Assembly: GCA_947382625.1 (NCBI GenBank)
Contig: CANDAG010000003.1
Span: forward strand, 62,001 to 126,000
Reading direction: 5' to 3'
DNA: 64,000 nt
Origin: an uncultured Lachnospiraceae bacterium
GTDB taxonomy: Bacteria > Bacillota > Clostridia > Lachnospirales > Lachnospiraceae
In this document: positions 23,640 through 32,948 of the stretch, in pieces
Position numbering within the stretch: the first letter of the stretch is position 1
Layout: each line of letters begins with the position of its first letter
Program-made: the position numbers and the translations under genes
Notes under the pieces: model-generated
Database searches by the model: none
What the model was told of the DNA's origin: nothing
The model's input: only the letters and a program-made list of their open reading frames with translations

Positions 23640-25386
23640 AAATTTTATTTACAATAATTTAGTGGGAATAAGGCTTTTGTATAAAATATTTCCTAAAAGT
23701 ATCATTTTATATTCAGTATTACAGATGTTACACGGAGGATCCTGGGTTTTACAGATTATCAGTGTGCAGTATTTTTTTGATGGGATTTCAGAAAACGAGG
23801 CCGGAATTCTGCCACTTGTTATCAAAATATTACTGCTGGGAGCGGCATATGCTTTTACACAGACTATGAACGGTGTTGCAAACTGCTATGGGCAGATCCT
23901 GAACCGAAAAGTGGTAAAAGAAACAAAAAAGATTTTATTTAAAACGATTGATAAGAAAGAAGCAATTGCCTTTGAATATGCAGATGAACTGGATAAGATC
24001 AATAAAGCCGTTCTTGGTTCCGAAGGTGTATTCTGGGTAAGTACTACCATTTTAGATATCATATTCTTTTATGCCTTTTATTTTGTGATGATGAGTTGGT
24101 ATTTATTTTCTTTGGCGCCACTTCTTAGTATCAGCACAGTTATCATTTTCATACCTAATGTGATAGCCAGATTGCTTCATATGATATCTTTTGAACATTT
24201 GGAGAATGAAGCGGCACCTGTTCGAAGAAAGATGGAATATTATGCAGACTGTATCAGTGGAAAGGAGTATTATAAGGAAACCCGCCTATGGGGATGCTGT
24301 AACTACTTTTTTAATCTGTACAATAAGATGTTAAAGAAGCTGAATCTACTACATTTCCGTATACAGGTCCGTAAAGAAAAAATCAATTTCTGTATTAATG
24401 TGTTAACCGTGTCGGCTTATGGTGTAATTATTGCGATGCTGGTTTATTATGTTTTAACAAATATTATTTCCGTCGGTGCATTTGCAGCAGTTTTTGCTGC
24501 TCTTCGTGAATTTTACGGGTTTATGGATGAAGTGATATCTGAGCGTTTGGCAATAGCGGTAGAAAATATGGTGGCGGTAAAGAACTATCTTGAATTTATA
24601 AAAGAGGGCAAGGACGAACGTAAACAAATAAAATTGCCTGAAAAATTTGAAATACGGTTAGATGATGTGTCTTTTGCATACCCACACCCCGAAACAGAAA
24701 AGCAAAAATTTGTGCTTTCGGATATTAATCTGCAAATCCCCTGGGGACAGACAGTTGCTTTGGTAGGAGAAAACGGAAGCGGGAAAAGCACACTATGCCA
24801 TATCATTGCGGGATTATATTCACCTGCAAAGGGAACCGTTTCTTATGGAGGAATGCAAAGAGGCACCGGACGAATTGTAAATGGAATATCCGCGGTCTTT
24901 CAGAAGTTCTGCCGTTATAACATGTCACTGGGGGAGAACATCAGGATCAGTGACATTGATGTTGATAAATCTGAAGATAAACTGAATCAGATCTGTAAAG
25001 ACATCGGCGTAGATCCTGAATGGGCTAGCGGAATGGATGGCATGCTGGGAAGGGAGTTTGGCGGAGCAGAAGTTTCCGGAGGTCAATGGCAGCGGATCGC
25101 AATTGCAAGAGGAATATACAGGAACAACAGCCTTTTAATCCTGGATGAACCTACGGCTGCCATAGATGCCCTGGAAGAAAAGTATTTATATGAGGAATTT
25201 GGTAAATTGTCGCGTAACTGTACTTCCATTATCGTGACACACCGGCTGGCTTCTGCACAGATTGCGGACAGGATTCTTGTTATGAAGAATGGACATATTG
25301 TGCAGGATGGCAGCCATGATGATCTGGTTGCAGCCCCGGGTGAATATAAGGCAATGTATGAGCTACAGAGACAGTGGTATAAATAG
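23629..25386 (+). CDS. ABC exporter subunit (TMD-NBD half transporter), second of pair
   Basis: 585 residues with the same architecture as its partner: membrane domain (about 1-320) and NBD with Walker A GENGSGKST, signature VSGGQWQRIAIAR, Walker B LLILDEPTAAIDA and H-loop IVTHRLASAQIAD. Both NBDs of the pair keep the catalytic Glu, so neither site looks degenerate. ATG at 23629 lies inside the end of the first gene and follows AGAGGTG by 5 nt. Substrate unknown. Confidence 0.92.
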   Translation: MRHKNFIYNNLVGIRLLYKIFPKSIILYSVLQMLHGGSWVLQIISVQYFFDGISENEAGILPLVIKILLLGAAYAFTQTMNGVANCYGQILNRKVVKETKKILFKTIDKKEAIAFEYADELDKINKAVLGSEGVFWVSTTILDIIFFYAFYFVMMSWYLFSLAPLLSISTVIIFIPNVIARLLHMISFEHLENEAAPVRRKMEYYADCISGKEYYKETRLWGCCNYFFNLYNKMLKKLNLLHFRIQVRKEKINFCINVLTVSAYGVIIAMLVYYVLTNIISVGAFAAVFAALREFYGFMDEVISERLAIAVENMVAVKNYLEFIKEGKDERKQIKLPEKFEIRLDDVSFAYPHPETEKQKFVLSDINLQIPWGQTVALVGENGSGKSTLCHIIAGLYSPAKGTVSYGGMQRGTGRIVNGISAVFQKFCRYNMSLGENIRISDIDVDKSEDKLNQICKDIGVDPEWASGMDGMLGREFGGAEVSGGQWQRIAIARGIYRNNSLLILDEPTAAIDALEEKYLYEEFGKLSRNCTSIIVTHRLASAQIADRILVMKNGHIVQDGSHDDLVAAPGEYKAMYELQRQWYK

Positions 25387-25444
25387 AGTATATTTTAAAG
25401 GGATCATACTTACTTCTGATTTTGCTTTTATTAATCCCCAAGTA

Positions 25445-25453
25445 TGGTATAAT
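25445..25453 (+). promoter_or_regulatory. Extended -10 promoter of the SDR gene
   Basis: TGGTATAAT (extended -10) lies 62 nt upstream of the SDR start. A TTGCTT at 25422-25427 is a possible but distant -35 (20-nt spacer). Confidence 0.5.
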
Positions 25454-25515
25454 ACTAAATATAACCAAAAGAAATGGGGTATAACACCATCAAAGAAAGG
25501 GAAGGTACAACAATT

Positions 25516-26262
25516 ATGTTATTAGAAGGAAAAGTAGCCGTAGTCACCGGAGGAACCAGAGGCATTGGTTTCGAGATCGTTCGCAAATACCTTGCAAACG
25601 GCGCGAAGGTTGTTCTTTTTGGCTCAAGACAGGAAACCGTAGATAAGGCTCTTGCAAAGCTTCATGAAGAAAATCCGGACTGGGAAGCAGACGGTATGTT
25701 TCCTAAGCTCACCGATGCCGCAGAGGTTGAAAAGGCAATCCTGGCTGTAAAAGAAAAATATGGTAAGATCGATATCCTGGTCAACAATGCAGGCATTTCC
25801 CAGAGCACGCCTCTTTATAACTATACACCGGAAGAATTTGATAAGGCAATCGACTTAAATGTCCGCGCACTGTTTTATGCGATCCTGCCCACAGCTAAGA
25901 TCATGAAGGAACAGGGCGGCGGCTGCATCCTCAACACCAGCTCCATGGTCAGTATCTCCGGACAGCCAGCAGGCGTTGCCTATCCTGCCAGCAAATTTGC
26001 TGTTAACGGTATGACTCTTTCTCTGGCAAGAGAACTGGCCAAAGACCATATCCGCGTAAATGCCGTAGCACCTGGCGTGACCAGAACAGATATGGTAGCA
26101 TCTCTGCCTAAGGAGATGGTAGACAGAATTTCCTCCACTATCCCTCTGGGAAGACCCGGCGAACCGGAAGAGGTGGCCAATGCATTCCTCTATCTGGCAA
26201 GCGATATGGCAAGCTATGTAACCGGCGAGATCCTGTCAGTAGACGGAGCATGCAGGTCATAA
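25516..26262 (+). CDS. SDR family NAD(P)-dependent oxidoreductase (FabG/BaiA-like)
   Basis: 248-residue classical short-chain dehydrogenase. Cofactor motif TGGTRGIG (about 11-18), NNAG (about 90), catalytic Ser in NTSSMVSISG, Tyr and Lys in YPASK. C-terminal LASDMASYVTGEILSVDGA is typical. From memory, the layout NGAKVVLFGSRQETVDKAL resembles clostridial bile-acid 3-alpha-hydroxysteroid dehydrogenases (BaiA) as much as FabG. Charge at the end of beta-2 (FGSRQE) does not settle NADH versus NADPH. It is a single-gene unit with its own promoter and terminator and no fatty-acid synthesis genes, so a role as FabG is not favoured by context. Confidence 0.88.
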   Translation: MLLEGKVAVVTGGTRGIGFEIVRKYLANGAKVVLFGSRQETVDKALAKLHEENPDWEADGMFPKLTDAAEVEKAILAVKEKYGKIDILVNNAGISQSTPLYNYTPEEFDKAIDLNVRALFYAILPTAKIMKEQGGGCILNTSSMVSISGQPAGVAYPASKFAVNGMTLSLARELAKDHIRVNAVAPGVTRTDMVASLPKEMVDRISSTIPLGRPGEPEEVANAFLYLASDMASYVTGEILSVDGACRS

Positions 26263-26300
26263 AAAGAGTTGGTCATAAGTTATAACCTTGCAGTATAAAC

Positions 26301-26346
26301 TTATAAATAAAACGAGACTTCTCCTGAGGTCTCGTTTTATTTATAA
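26301..26346. terminator. Strong terminator after the SDR gene
   Basis: An 18-bp perfect stem (26301-26318 with 26329-26346) closes a 10-nt loop; the core is ACGAGAC/GTCTCGT, followed by TTTTATTTA. Confidence 0.9.
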
Positions 26347-26407
26347 TAAGAACTATAGCAAGCCACAAATAAATTTATCATTTACTATAACAATAATGAG
26401 GTGACCC

Positions 26408-27340
26408 ATGAATAATCATCAACTAGCCGAAGCTTTAATGAAAAACATCAACCGGGTTTTTGTCGGAAAAGAGGAGGTCGTAGAAAATCTTCTGATCTCT
26501 TTCCTTGCCGGAGGCCATGTACTTTTGGAGGATGTTCCGGGAGTAGGAAAAACCACTCTGGCATTGGCCCTGGCCAGGAGTATGTCCTGCAGTTTCGGAC
26601 GGATCCAGTTTACGCCGGATACCCTTCCCGGGGATGTAACCGGACTGTCCGTTTATAATATGAAAACCGGAGAATTCACCTATCAGGCAGGTGCTGTGAT
26701 GCACCAGATACTTTTAGCGGATGAAATCAACAGAACTTCCCCAAAAACCCAGGCCAGCCTGCTGGAAGCCATGGCTGAAGGGCAGGTTACAGTAGATGGG
26801 ATCATCCATCAGCTCCCTTGTCCCTTCTTCGTCATAGCAACCCAAAATCCTGTGGAGTTTTTAGGCACCTATCCTCTTCCGGAGGCTCAGATGGACCGTT
26901 TCATGATGCGTCTTTCCATCGGCTATCCCACAAGGGAGCAGGAAATACGCATGGCCTCCCAGCTCCTTTTGGGACAGACCCTGGATCAGGTGGAAGCAGT
27001 CTGTCAGGCAGAAGATATTTCCGCCATGCGAAAAGAAGCTTCGGACATCTCTGTAAAGGAATCCATACTTGGATATATTGAAGATTTTATCGAATCTACC
27101 AGAGAAGAGCAACGCTTCGTGCTGGGGGCAAGCCCCAGAGCAATGCTTGCGCTGGTGCGTGCATCCCAGGCAAGGGCCTTCCTGCAAAACAGGGATTATG
27201 TAAAACCGGATGATGTAAAGGCGGTAGCCATGCAGGTGATCAGTCACAGGCTCTCCTTGTCCTCGGAAGCCAAAATCCGTAGAGAAGACAAAGATAAAAT
27301 ATTAAAAAGCCTGCTCCTCAAGATCAAAATTCCTGTCTGA
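26408..27340 (+). CDS. MoxR family AAA ATPase
   Basis: 310 residues. Walker A GVGKTTLA in LLEDVPGVGKTTLALAL, Walker B LLADEINRTSPKTQ, sensor 1 VIATQNPVEFLGTYPLPEAQMDRF, and a C-terminal lid with ASPRAMLALVRASQA. MoxR ATPases act as chaperones for maturation of protein complexes. It heads an operon with DUF58 and transglutaminase genes, a widespread trio thought to act in envelope biology; the client is unknown. ATG at 26408 follows GAGGTGA. Confidence 0.93.
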   Translation: MNNHQLAEALMKNINRVFVGKEEVVENLLISFLAGGHVLLEDVPGVGKTTLALALARSMSCSFGRIQFTPDTLPGDVTGLSVYNMKTGEFTYQAGAVMHQILLADEINRTSPKTQASLLEAMAEGQVTVDGIIHQLPCPFFVIATQNPVEFLGTYPLPEAQMDRFMMRLSIGYPTREQEIRMASQLLLGQTLDQVEAVCQAEDISAMRKEASDISVKESILGYIEDFIESTREEQRFVLGASPRAMLALVRASQARAFLQNRDYVKPDDVKAVAMQVISHRLSLSSEAKIRREDKDKILKSLLLKIKIPV

Positions 27341-27409
27341 GGCTGTCATATCTATAAATAAACGGCAGGACAATTTACGATATGCATTCTTATTCTTATA
27401 AGGAAGGAA

Positions 27410-28585
27410 ATGATCGGCATGAAAATGCGCAAATGGTTCTTACTTGATTTGTGGGTGCTTTCGCTGGCTGCGATCAGCTTATACGGCGGGGCAGTCAGCT
27501 ATGGCATCTTCTGGGGCATTACCCTTATCCCTGTAATATCACTGATTTATCTGGTCTTTGTCTACTTCAATCTCAGGATTCTGCAGCAGATAGAAAGCAG
27601 AGACATGATCTGCGGGCAGCCTATGCCCTACTTTTTCGTGCTTCAAAATGACAGCCTGTGCGCTTTTGCAAGCATCAGTGTTAATCTGTTTTCTTCCTTT
27701 TCTTCCGTAGAGGACCTTCCGGGAGACAGGGAGTATGAGCTTTTACCGGGAGATAAATATGCCTTTGAAACAAAGCTGACCTGCAAATATCGGGGAGAGT
27801 ATGAGGTAGGGGTAAAGGAAATCATCATGACCGATTTCTTTCGGCTGTTCCGGATCCGTTACCGGGTCCCCGGCACCATTAAAGCATTGGTTCTTCCCAA
27901 AATCACCCGTGTATCAAGCTTAAACAGCATTGGAAGCTTATCTGCGCTTCCCAGGAGAGAATCCCTAAGGGAACGCACAGAACCTGACATTGTGGTGAGA
28001 GATTATGCTCCGGGAGATTCTCTGAAGCAAATCCACTGGAAGGCTGCTGCCAGGGAACAAAAATTAAAAGTAAGAAATCTGACAGGAGAAGAAAAACAGG
28101 GGATATCCCTGTTATGGGACACCAGACGATACAGCCGGGATCCCAAGGATTATCTTCCCTTAGAGGATAAGATTTTGGAAACAGTTCTTTCCTTAAGTAT
28201 TTTTATGGCAGAAAAAAGCACTCCCTTTTCCGCATATTTCGGGCAAAGGGGCATTCATTCCGCCCATCTGGAAGGACTTTGGGACTTTGAGGGCTTCTAT
28301 CGGCAGGTATCCAAAATCCAGTTTGACCAGGAGGAAAATTTTCAGAAAACCTTATTGGAGCTTTCAGAAAGCGGTGCACTTTTTGAGAGCAGGGTGATCT
28401 TCTGTGTACTGCACCGGTTAAATGAGGATATTTTAACGCTGGCGCAGCAGCTTGACCGCCTTGGAAGTCTGGTAATCCTCTATCTTGTCACAGACGAAAA
28501 CACAGAAGATTATGCCAGGCAAGGCAACGAACGATTAAAAATTACGACAATACCTGTGGATGCTGCCCTGGAGGGAAGGCTATGA
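27410..28585 (+). CDS. DUF58 domain-containing membrane protein
   Basis: 391 residues: two TM segments at the N-terminus (about 10-50), a beta-rich region, then the DUF58/vWA-like region with the family hallmark VVRDYAPGDSLKQIHWKAAAR (about 190-210) and LLWDTR. Second gene of the MoxR-DUF58-transglutaminase operon and probably the MoxR partner. The start is uncertain: ATG 27410 is only 2 nt from AAGGAAGG, and ATG 27419 (MKMRKW) is an alternative. The stop overlaps the next ATG. Confidence 0.9.
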   Translation: MIGMKMRKWFLLDLWVLSLAAISLYGGAVSYGIFWGITLIPVISLIYLVFVYFNLRILQQIESRDMICGQPMPYFFVLQNDSLCAFASISVNLFSSFSSVEDLPGDREYELLPGDKYAFETKLTCKYRGEYEVGVKEIIMTDFFRLFRIRYRVPGTIKALVLPKITRVSSLNSIGSLSALPRRESLRERTEPDIVVRDYAPGDSLKQIHWKAAAREQKLKVRNLTGEEKQGISLLWDTRRYSRDPKDYLPLEDKILETVLSLSIFMAEKSTPFSAYFGQRGIHSAHLEGLWDFEGFYRQVSKIQFDQEENFQKTLLELSESGALFESRVIFCVLHRLNEDILTLAQQLDRLGSLVILYLVTDENTEDYARQGNERLKITTIPVDAALEGRL

Positions 28586-30921
28586 TGGATCACACTCTTT
28601 TACACTTCGATCAAAAAAGTCTCTGGCGCTTTTTGAATCTGCTTTTTTTAACCTGCATCGGACTATTTGGCGGCGGCCGTTTTCTGGGAATTGTATCTTT
28701 AAAACCGCTTCATATCCTTACGGCTCTGGCAACAATCTTCATAGTGATGTTAATCAGCAGTATGACTTTGAGAAGTCGGCTTTTTGGCCTTGCCGGAATC
28801 CTTCTGGCTTTGTCCGGTGCGGCAGCAGCCATCGGTTTCCAAAATTGTTTTTCCTTTTTGCAGTCCTATTTTTACTGGCTCATCGGAACCCCTGCATGGA
28901 ATCAGGAATACCTGGCCGGGTATGAAGTAGTACAGATCATTTTTCTTTCCCTGCTCTGTTACCTCCTGCAGACGGTCATCGAAAAGAATTTTCGAATCAA
29001 GCTTTTGGTTTTGCTGCTCCTTTTTCTTTCATTATTGTATTGCCTGTTCGCAGAAAGAGAACTGTCCAAAGTCAGCGTTGCCTTTATCCTGTGTTACTCT
29101 GCCCTGATCTATACGGAATGGACACAGACGCATTGGAAAAAAGAAAAAATCAGACACATTTCGGCTTATATGCTGTGGATCACACCCTTTTTTGCACTGT
29201 ATTTTCTGCTGATGCTTCTTCCCTCTGTTCCCGAGGAGCCCTATGACTGGCAGATCGTTAAAAATGCTTATCGGCAGATTCGGGAATCCTTTTTAAAGAT
29301 CTCCTACAATTTTCCGGGAATCAGCAGTGACGATTATGATCTCTCCTTAAGCGGATTTTCGGAAAAAAGCCAGCTTGGAAGCAGATCTCTGGAAACCGAC
29401 CGGGAGCTCATGACCATCCAAAGCAAAACAAAGTCTCAGACCAATATTTATCTGACCGGTAAGGTATATGATACCTTTAACGGAAGAGAATGGATCCAGC
29501 AAAATGAGGATACCTCCAAAGAGCGCTATATGGACACCCTGCAGACGCTTTACGCCATCCAGAGATATGACAGGGATTACCAGTCTGATTATCTGTCGCA
29601 AATAGATATCACTGTCAGCTACCGGTATTTCCGGTCAGAATTTTTGTTTGCACCGCTGAAAGCCTCATCGATCCGGCAAAACTCTTCCGGCTTAAGCTTT
29701 CAGGAATCCGGCGGCAGCCTTTTCTTTGACCGGCGAAGGGGTTACGGAACAGAGTATGAAATATCCTTTTATCAGTTAAATGCCGGACAGGAGATCTTCC
29801 ATCAATTTTTAAACAACGGGGAATATCTGGAATATGAGGAAGACGAATTACAGTCGATTCTCAGAATCTTTGAAAACCGCACTAAGGAAAGCATAACCAT
29901 AAATGATATGCAGCATTACAGACAGGTGATCTATGACAATTACCTGGAGGATATCACTCTTTCCGAAGAGGTAACAAAGTATCTTCAGAATATTACCGAG
30001 GGTGCCGGGACAGCTGCGGATAAGCTTAAGGCTATTGAAAGGGAGCTCTCCTCCTTCACCTATACCCGCACACCGGGGCCATTGCCGGAAACCGTCACAA
30101 ATGCTTCTGATTTTCTGGATTATTTTTTACTTGAAAGCAGGGAAGGGTATTGTAATTATTTCGCTACCGCCTTTACCCTTCTTGCAAGGGCTCAGGGTAT
30201 TCCGGCCCGGTTTGTTCAGGGATTTTGCGTCCCCGCTAAAGGCAGATCAGAAACCCTGGTGTATTCCAATATGGCTCACGCCTGGCCGGAAGTGTATTTT
30301 GAGGGAATCGGCTGGATCCCCTTTGAACCAACTCCGGGTTATTCCCAGACACGTTATGCCTCCTGGGCTGTCAAAAACAGAAACCCGGAAGCCGCCGCCA
30401 ATTTAAGCGCCCAAATACCGGAAGCTGAATCATCTGAATCAAAAACCTTCAGTCCATCTGAAGTGGAAACGGAAGACCTGCAGAAATCCTCCATTTATCC
30501 TGTCACAAACAATATAGGCAGGCTTTTTCAGATCATAGGACTGAGCTTTTTATTTATTTCCGGTATCCTTATCCTTCTGTTGCTGTTTAATTTTCTGATC
30601 ACCCGGTACAGATATCAGAAAATGCCGATAGAAGCCAAATTTAAAGCAGAGGTTTCCAGAAATCTGAAAATTTTATCCTTTATGGGAATCCGGAGAAAAG
30701 AAGAGGAAACCCTGTCGGAATTTAAGGAACGGATGCTGCCTGCTGTGAATGAAGCAGAAGCTTTACAATTTTTGGACAGCTATGAGGCTTTCCTTTATGG
30801 GAACAGCCTGACAGATCTGCAGACCCTGGAGGAAACCAAAAGGCAGCAGACAAAACTTCTCGCATTGCTCAGACAAAAGAAAAAGAGGGTTGCAATCATC
30901 ATACTCTTCTTTTATTATTAA
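28582..30921 (+). CDS. Transglutaminase-like membrane protein (TgpA type)
   Basis: 779 residues. About six TM segments in the first 215 residues, a large extracytoplasmic region, a transglutaminase-core domain and a final TM segment (about 645-675) with a cytoplasmic tail. The Cys-His-Asp triad region is visible: Cys in SREGYCNYFATAFTLLAR, His in NMAHAWPEVYF and the acidic partner in GWIPFEPTPGY. ATGA overlap with the DUF58 gene shows coupling. Function is probably modification or cleavage of envelope proteins; substrate unknown. Confidence 0.92.
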   Translation: MMDHTLLHFDQKSLWRFLNLLFLTCIGLFGGGRFLGIVSLKPLHILTALATIFIVMLISSMTLRSRLFGLAGILLALSGAAAAIGFQNCFSFLQSYFYWLIGTPAWNQEYLAGYEVVQIIFLSLLCYLLQTVIEKNFRIKLLVLLLLFLSLLYCLFAERELSKVSVAFILCYSALIYTEWTQTHWKKEKIRHISAYMLWITPFFALYFLLMLLPSVPEEPYDWQIVKNAYRQIRESFLKISYNFPGISSDDYDLSLSGFSEKSQLGSRSLETDRELMTIQSKTKSQTNIYLTGKVYDTFNGREWIQQNEDTSKERYMDTLQTLYAIQRYDRDYQSDYLSQIDITVSYRYFRSEFLFAPLKASSIRQNSSGLSFQESGGSLFFDRRRGYGTEYEISFYQLNAGQEIFHQFLNNGEYLEYEEDELQSILRIFENRTKESITINDMQHYRQVIYDNYLEDITLSEEVTKYLQNITEGAGTAADKLKAIERELSSFTYTRTPGPLPETVTNASDFLDYFLLESREGYCNYFATAFTLLARAQGIPARFVQGFCVPAKGRSETLVYSNMAHAWPEVYFEGIGWIPFEPTPGYSQTRYASWAVKNRNPEAAANLSAQIPEAESSESKTFSPSEVETEDLQKSSIYPVTNNIGRLFQIIGLSFLFISGILILLLLFNFLITRYRYQKMPIEAKFKAEVSRNLKILSFMGIRRKEEETLSEFKERMLPAVNEAEALQFLDSYEAFLYGNSLTDLQTLEETKRQQTKLLALLRQKKKRVAIIILFFYY

Positions 30922-30933
30922 GATGAATATGCA

Positions 30934-30965
30934 AACGATAACGATTGCCGCAAGTCGGCTTACCC
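30934..30965 (+). repeat. Hairpin repeat family, site D (degenerate copy)
   Basis: GCAAACGATAACGATTG, then CCGCAAGTCGGCTTACCC. It shares the CAAACG head and GTCGGCTTA tail with the family but has only a 4-bp GCCG/CGGC stem and lacks the TTGATTAA end. It fills most of the gap between the transglutaminase stop and the ribosome site of the IMP cyclohydrolase gene. Confidence 0.4.
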
Positions 30966-30983
30966 AAAAAGGAGGGACAGGAA

Positions 30984-31697
30984 ATGAACATGTTATCGCT
31001 CTCAAAGGAGCTTTCAGAAAACGCTTATCCGGGCAGAGGCATTGTGATCGGAAGATCTGAGGATGGATCGAAGGCGGTGATCGCATACTTTATCATGGGC
31101 AGGAGTACCAACAGCCGCAACCGCGTTTTTGTCACCGAAGGAGAAGGTATCCGCACGGAGTGTCACGACCCGGCCAAAATGGAAGATCCCAGCCTTGTCA
31201 TTTATGCACCGGTAAGAGTATCCGGGCACATGACCATCGTCACCAACGGAGATCAGACAGATACTGTCTATGACGGCCTTCAAAAAGGGCTGACCTTTGA
31301 AGAATCTCTGCGCAGTCGTGAATTCGAGCCGGACGGGCCCAATTACACCCCCAGGATTTCCGGACTGGTATGTGTTAAGGACGGTAATTATGATTATTCC
31401 ATGTCTATCTTAAAGAGCAATAACGGCAGCCCTGATGCCTGCAACAGATTTACCTTTTCCTATGAAAATCCTGCTGCCGGAGAGGGACATTTCATTCACA
31501 CCTACATGCATGACGGCAATCCCCTCCCAAGCTTTGAGGGAGAACCCAAGCCGGTAAAAATTTCCGGAACCATTGATGAATTTGCAGACCAGCTCTGGAA
31601 CAGCCTGAACGAGGAGAATAAGGTTTCACTGTTCGTGAGATTTATTAATATTGCGGACGGCGGCTATGAGACAAAGATCCTGAACAAAAATAAATAA
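30984..31697 (+). CDS. purO: IMP cyclohydrolase, PurO type (PF07826)
   Basis: 237 residues. Closes FAICAR to IMP, the last step of de novo purine synthesis. The sequence follows the archaeal-type PurO/IMP_cyclohyd family rather than the N-terminal domain of bacterial PurH: YPGRGIVIGRSEDG at the start, AYFIMGRSTNSRNRVF, and YTPRISGLV later. It lies 37 nt upstream of a gene encoding only the AICAR formyltransferase part of PurH, so together they replace the usual bifunctional enzyme. ATG at 30984 follows AAAAGGAGGGACAGG; upstream in-frame starts lie in repeat D. Confidence 0.9.
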   Translation: MNMLSLSKELSENAYPGRGIVIGRSEDGSKAVIAYFIMGRSTNSRNRVFVTEGEGIRTECHDPAKMEDPSLVIYAPVRVSGHMTIVTNGDQTDTVYDGLQKGLTFEESLRSREFEPDGPNYTPRISGLVCVKDGNYDYSMSILKSNNGSPDACNRFTFSYENPAAGEGHFIHTYMHDGNPLPSFEGEPKPVKISGTIDEFADQLWNSLNEENKVSLFVRFINIADGGYETKILNKNK

Positions 31698-31734
31698 CGA
31701 TTGAACTGTCAACAGATAAAACATGGAGGATAGA

Positions 31735-32913
31735 ATGAACGAAATTCAACTTAAATATGGATGTAACCCTAACCAGAAGCCTTCCCGGATCTTCATGGAG
31801 GATGGCAAAGACCTTCCCGTCACAGTTTTAAACGGGAAACCGGGGTATATTAATTTTCTGGACGCCTTTAACGGATGGCAGCTGGTAAAGGAATTAAAGG
31901 AAGCCACCGGGCTCCCTGCTGCCACCTCCTTTAAACACGTTTCTCCTGCCGGAGCGGCAGTAGGCCTGCCTCTTACCGAAACCCTGGCCAAAATCTACTG
32001 GGTGGATGATCTTGGAGAGCTCTCCCCCCTTGCCTGTGCTTATGCAAGAGCCAGAGGAGCTGACAGAATGTCTTCCTTCGGTGACTTCATTGCTTTATCC
32101 GATGTGTGCGATGAAGACACCGCCCGGCTGATCAAAAGAGAGGTCTCTGACGGTGTGATCGCACCCGGCTATACAGACAAGGCTTTGGAGCTTTTAAAGG
32201 CTAAGAAAAAAGGAAATTATAATGTGATCCAGATCGATCCCTCCTATGAGCCTGCCCCTATTGAGAGAAAGCAGGTATACGGAATTACCTTTGAACAGGG
32301 AAGGAACGAGCTTGATATTGACGGAGATCTTCTCTCCAATATTGTGACCGAAAATAAAGAGCTTCCCGAATCAGCGCTTATCGATCTGAAGATTGCCCTG
32401 ATCACTCTGAAATACACCCAGTCCAATTCCGTATGCTATGTGAAGGACGGGCAGGCCATCGGTATCGGCGCAGGACAGCAGTCCAGAATCCACTGCACCA
32501 GACTGGCAGGTCAGAAGGCAGACAACTGGTATCTGCGTCAGGCCCCCCAGGTGCTTGATCTGCAGTTTCTCGATACACTCGGACGTGCCGACAGGGACAA
32601 TGCCATCGACGTTTATATCGGGGATGAATATGAGGATGTCTTAAGAGACGGTGAATGGCAGCAGCGCTTTAAAGTAAAGCCTCCCGTCTTTACCAGGGAA
32701 GAAAAAAGAGCCTGGCTTAACGGAAATCAGAATGTGACTCTTGGCTCCGACGCTTTCTTTCCCTTCTCTGACAATATTGAGAGGGCACATAAGAGCGGCG
32801 TAAAATATATTGCCCAGCCCGGCGGTTCTGTCCGGGATGACCTGGTGATCGAATGCTGCAATAAATATCAGATGGTAATGGCCTTTACAGGCATCAGACT
32901 GTTCCATCACTAG
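31735..32913 (+). CDS. purH: AICAR formyltransferase (stand-alone C-terminal PurH type)
   Basis: 392 residues. Transfers formyl from 10-formyl-THF to AICAR. The characteristic sequences are LKYGCNPNQKPSR at the start, TSFKHVSPAGAAVG (containing the catalytic Lys-His), GDFIALSD, IGIGAGQQSRIHCT and the C-terminal AQPGGSVRD and AFTGIRLFHH. The MGS-like IMP cyclohydrolase domain of normal PurH is absent; its job is done by the adjacent PurO-type gene. Start at 31735 is set by ATGGAGGATAGA; an in-frame ATG at 31723 is inside that site. Confidence 0.95.
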   Translation: MNEIQLKYGCNPNQKPSRIFMEDGKDLPVTVLNGKPGYINFLDAFNGWQLVKELKEATGLPAATSFKHVSPAGAAVGLPLTETLAKIYWVDDLGELSPLACAYARARGADRMSSFGDFIALSDVCDEDTARLIKREVSDGVIAPGYTDKALELLKAKKKGNYNVIQIDPSYEPAPIERKQVYGITFEQGRNELDIDGDLLSNIVTENKELPESALIDLKIALITLKYTQSNSVCYVKDGQAIGIGAGQQSRIHCTRLAGQKADNWYLRQAPQVLDLQFLDTLGRADRDNAIDVYIGDEYEDVLRDGEWQQRFKVKPPVFTREEKRAWLNGNQNVTLGSDAFFPFSDNIERAHKSGVKYIAQPGGSVRDDLVIECCNKYQMVMAFTGIRLFHH

Positions 32914-32948
32914 AAGCTTATGTAACTGTTGAATATAGTATAATTTTT

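Noticed and set aside
30922-30983. Purine riboswitch ahead of the IMP cyclohydrolase gene
   Set aside because: The gap is only 62 nt and is filled by a degenerate hairpin repeat. The purine aptamer loops are not present.
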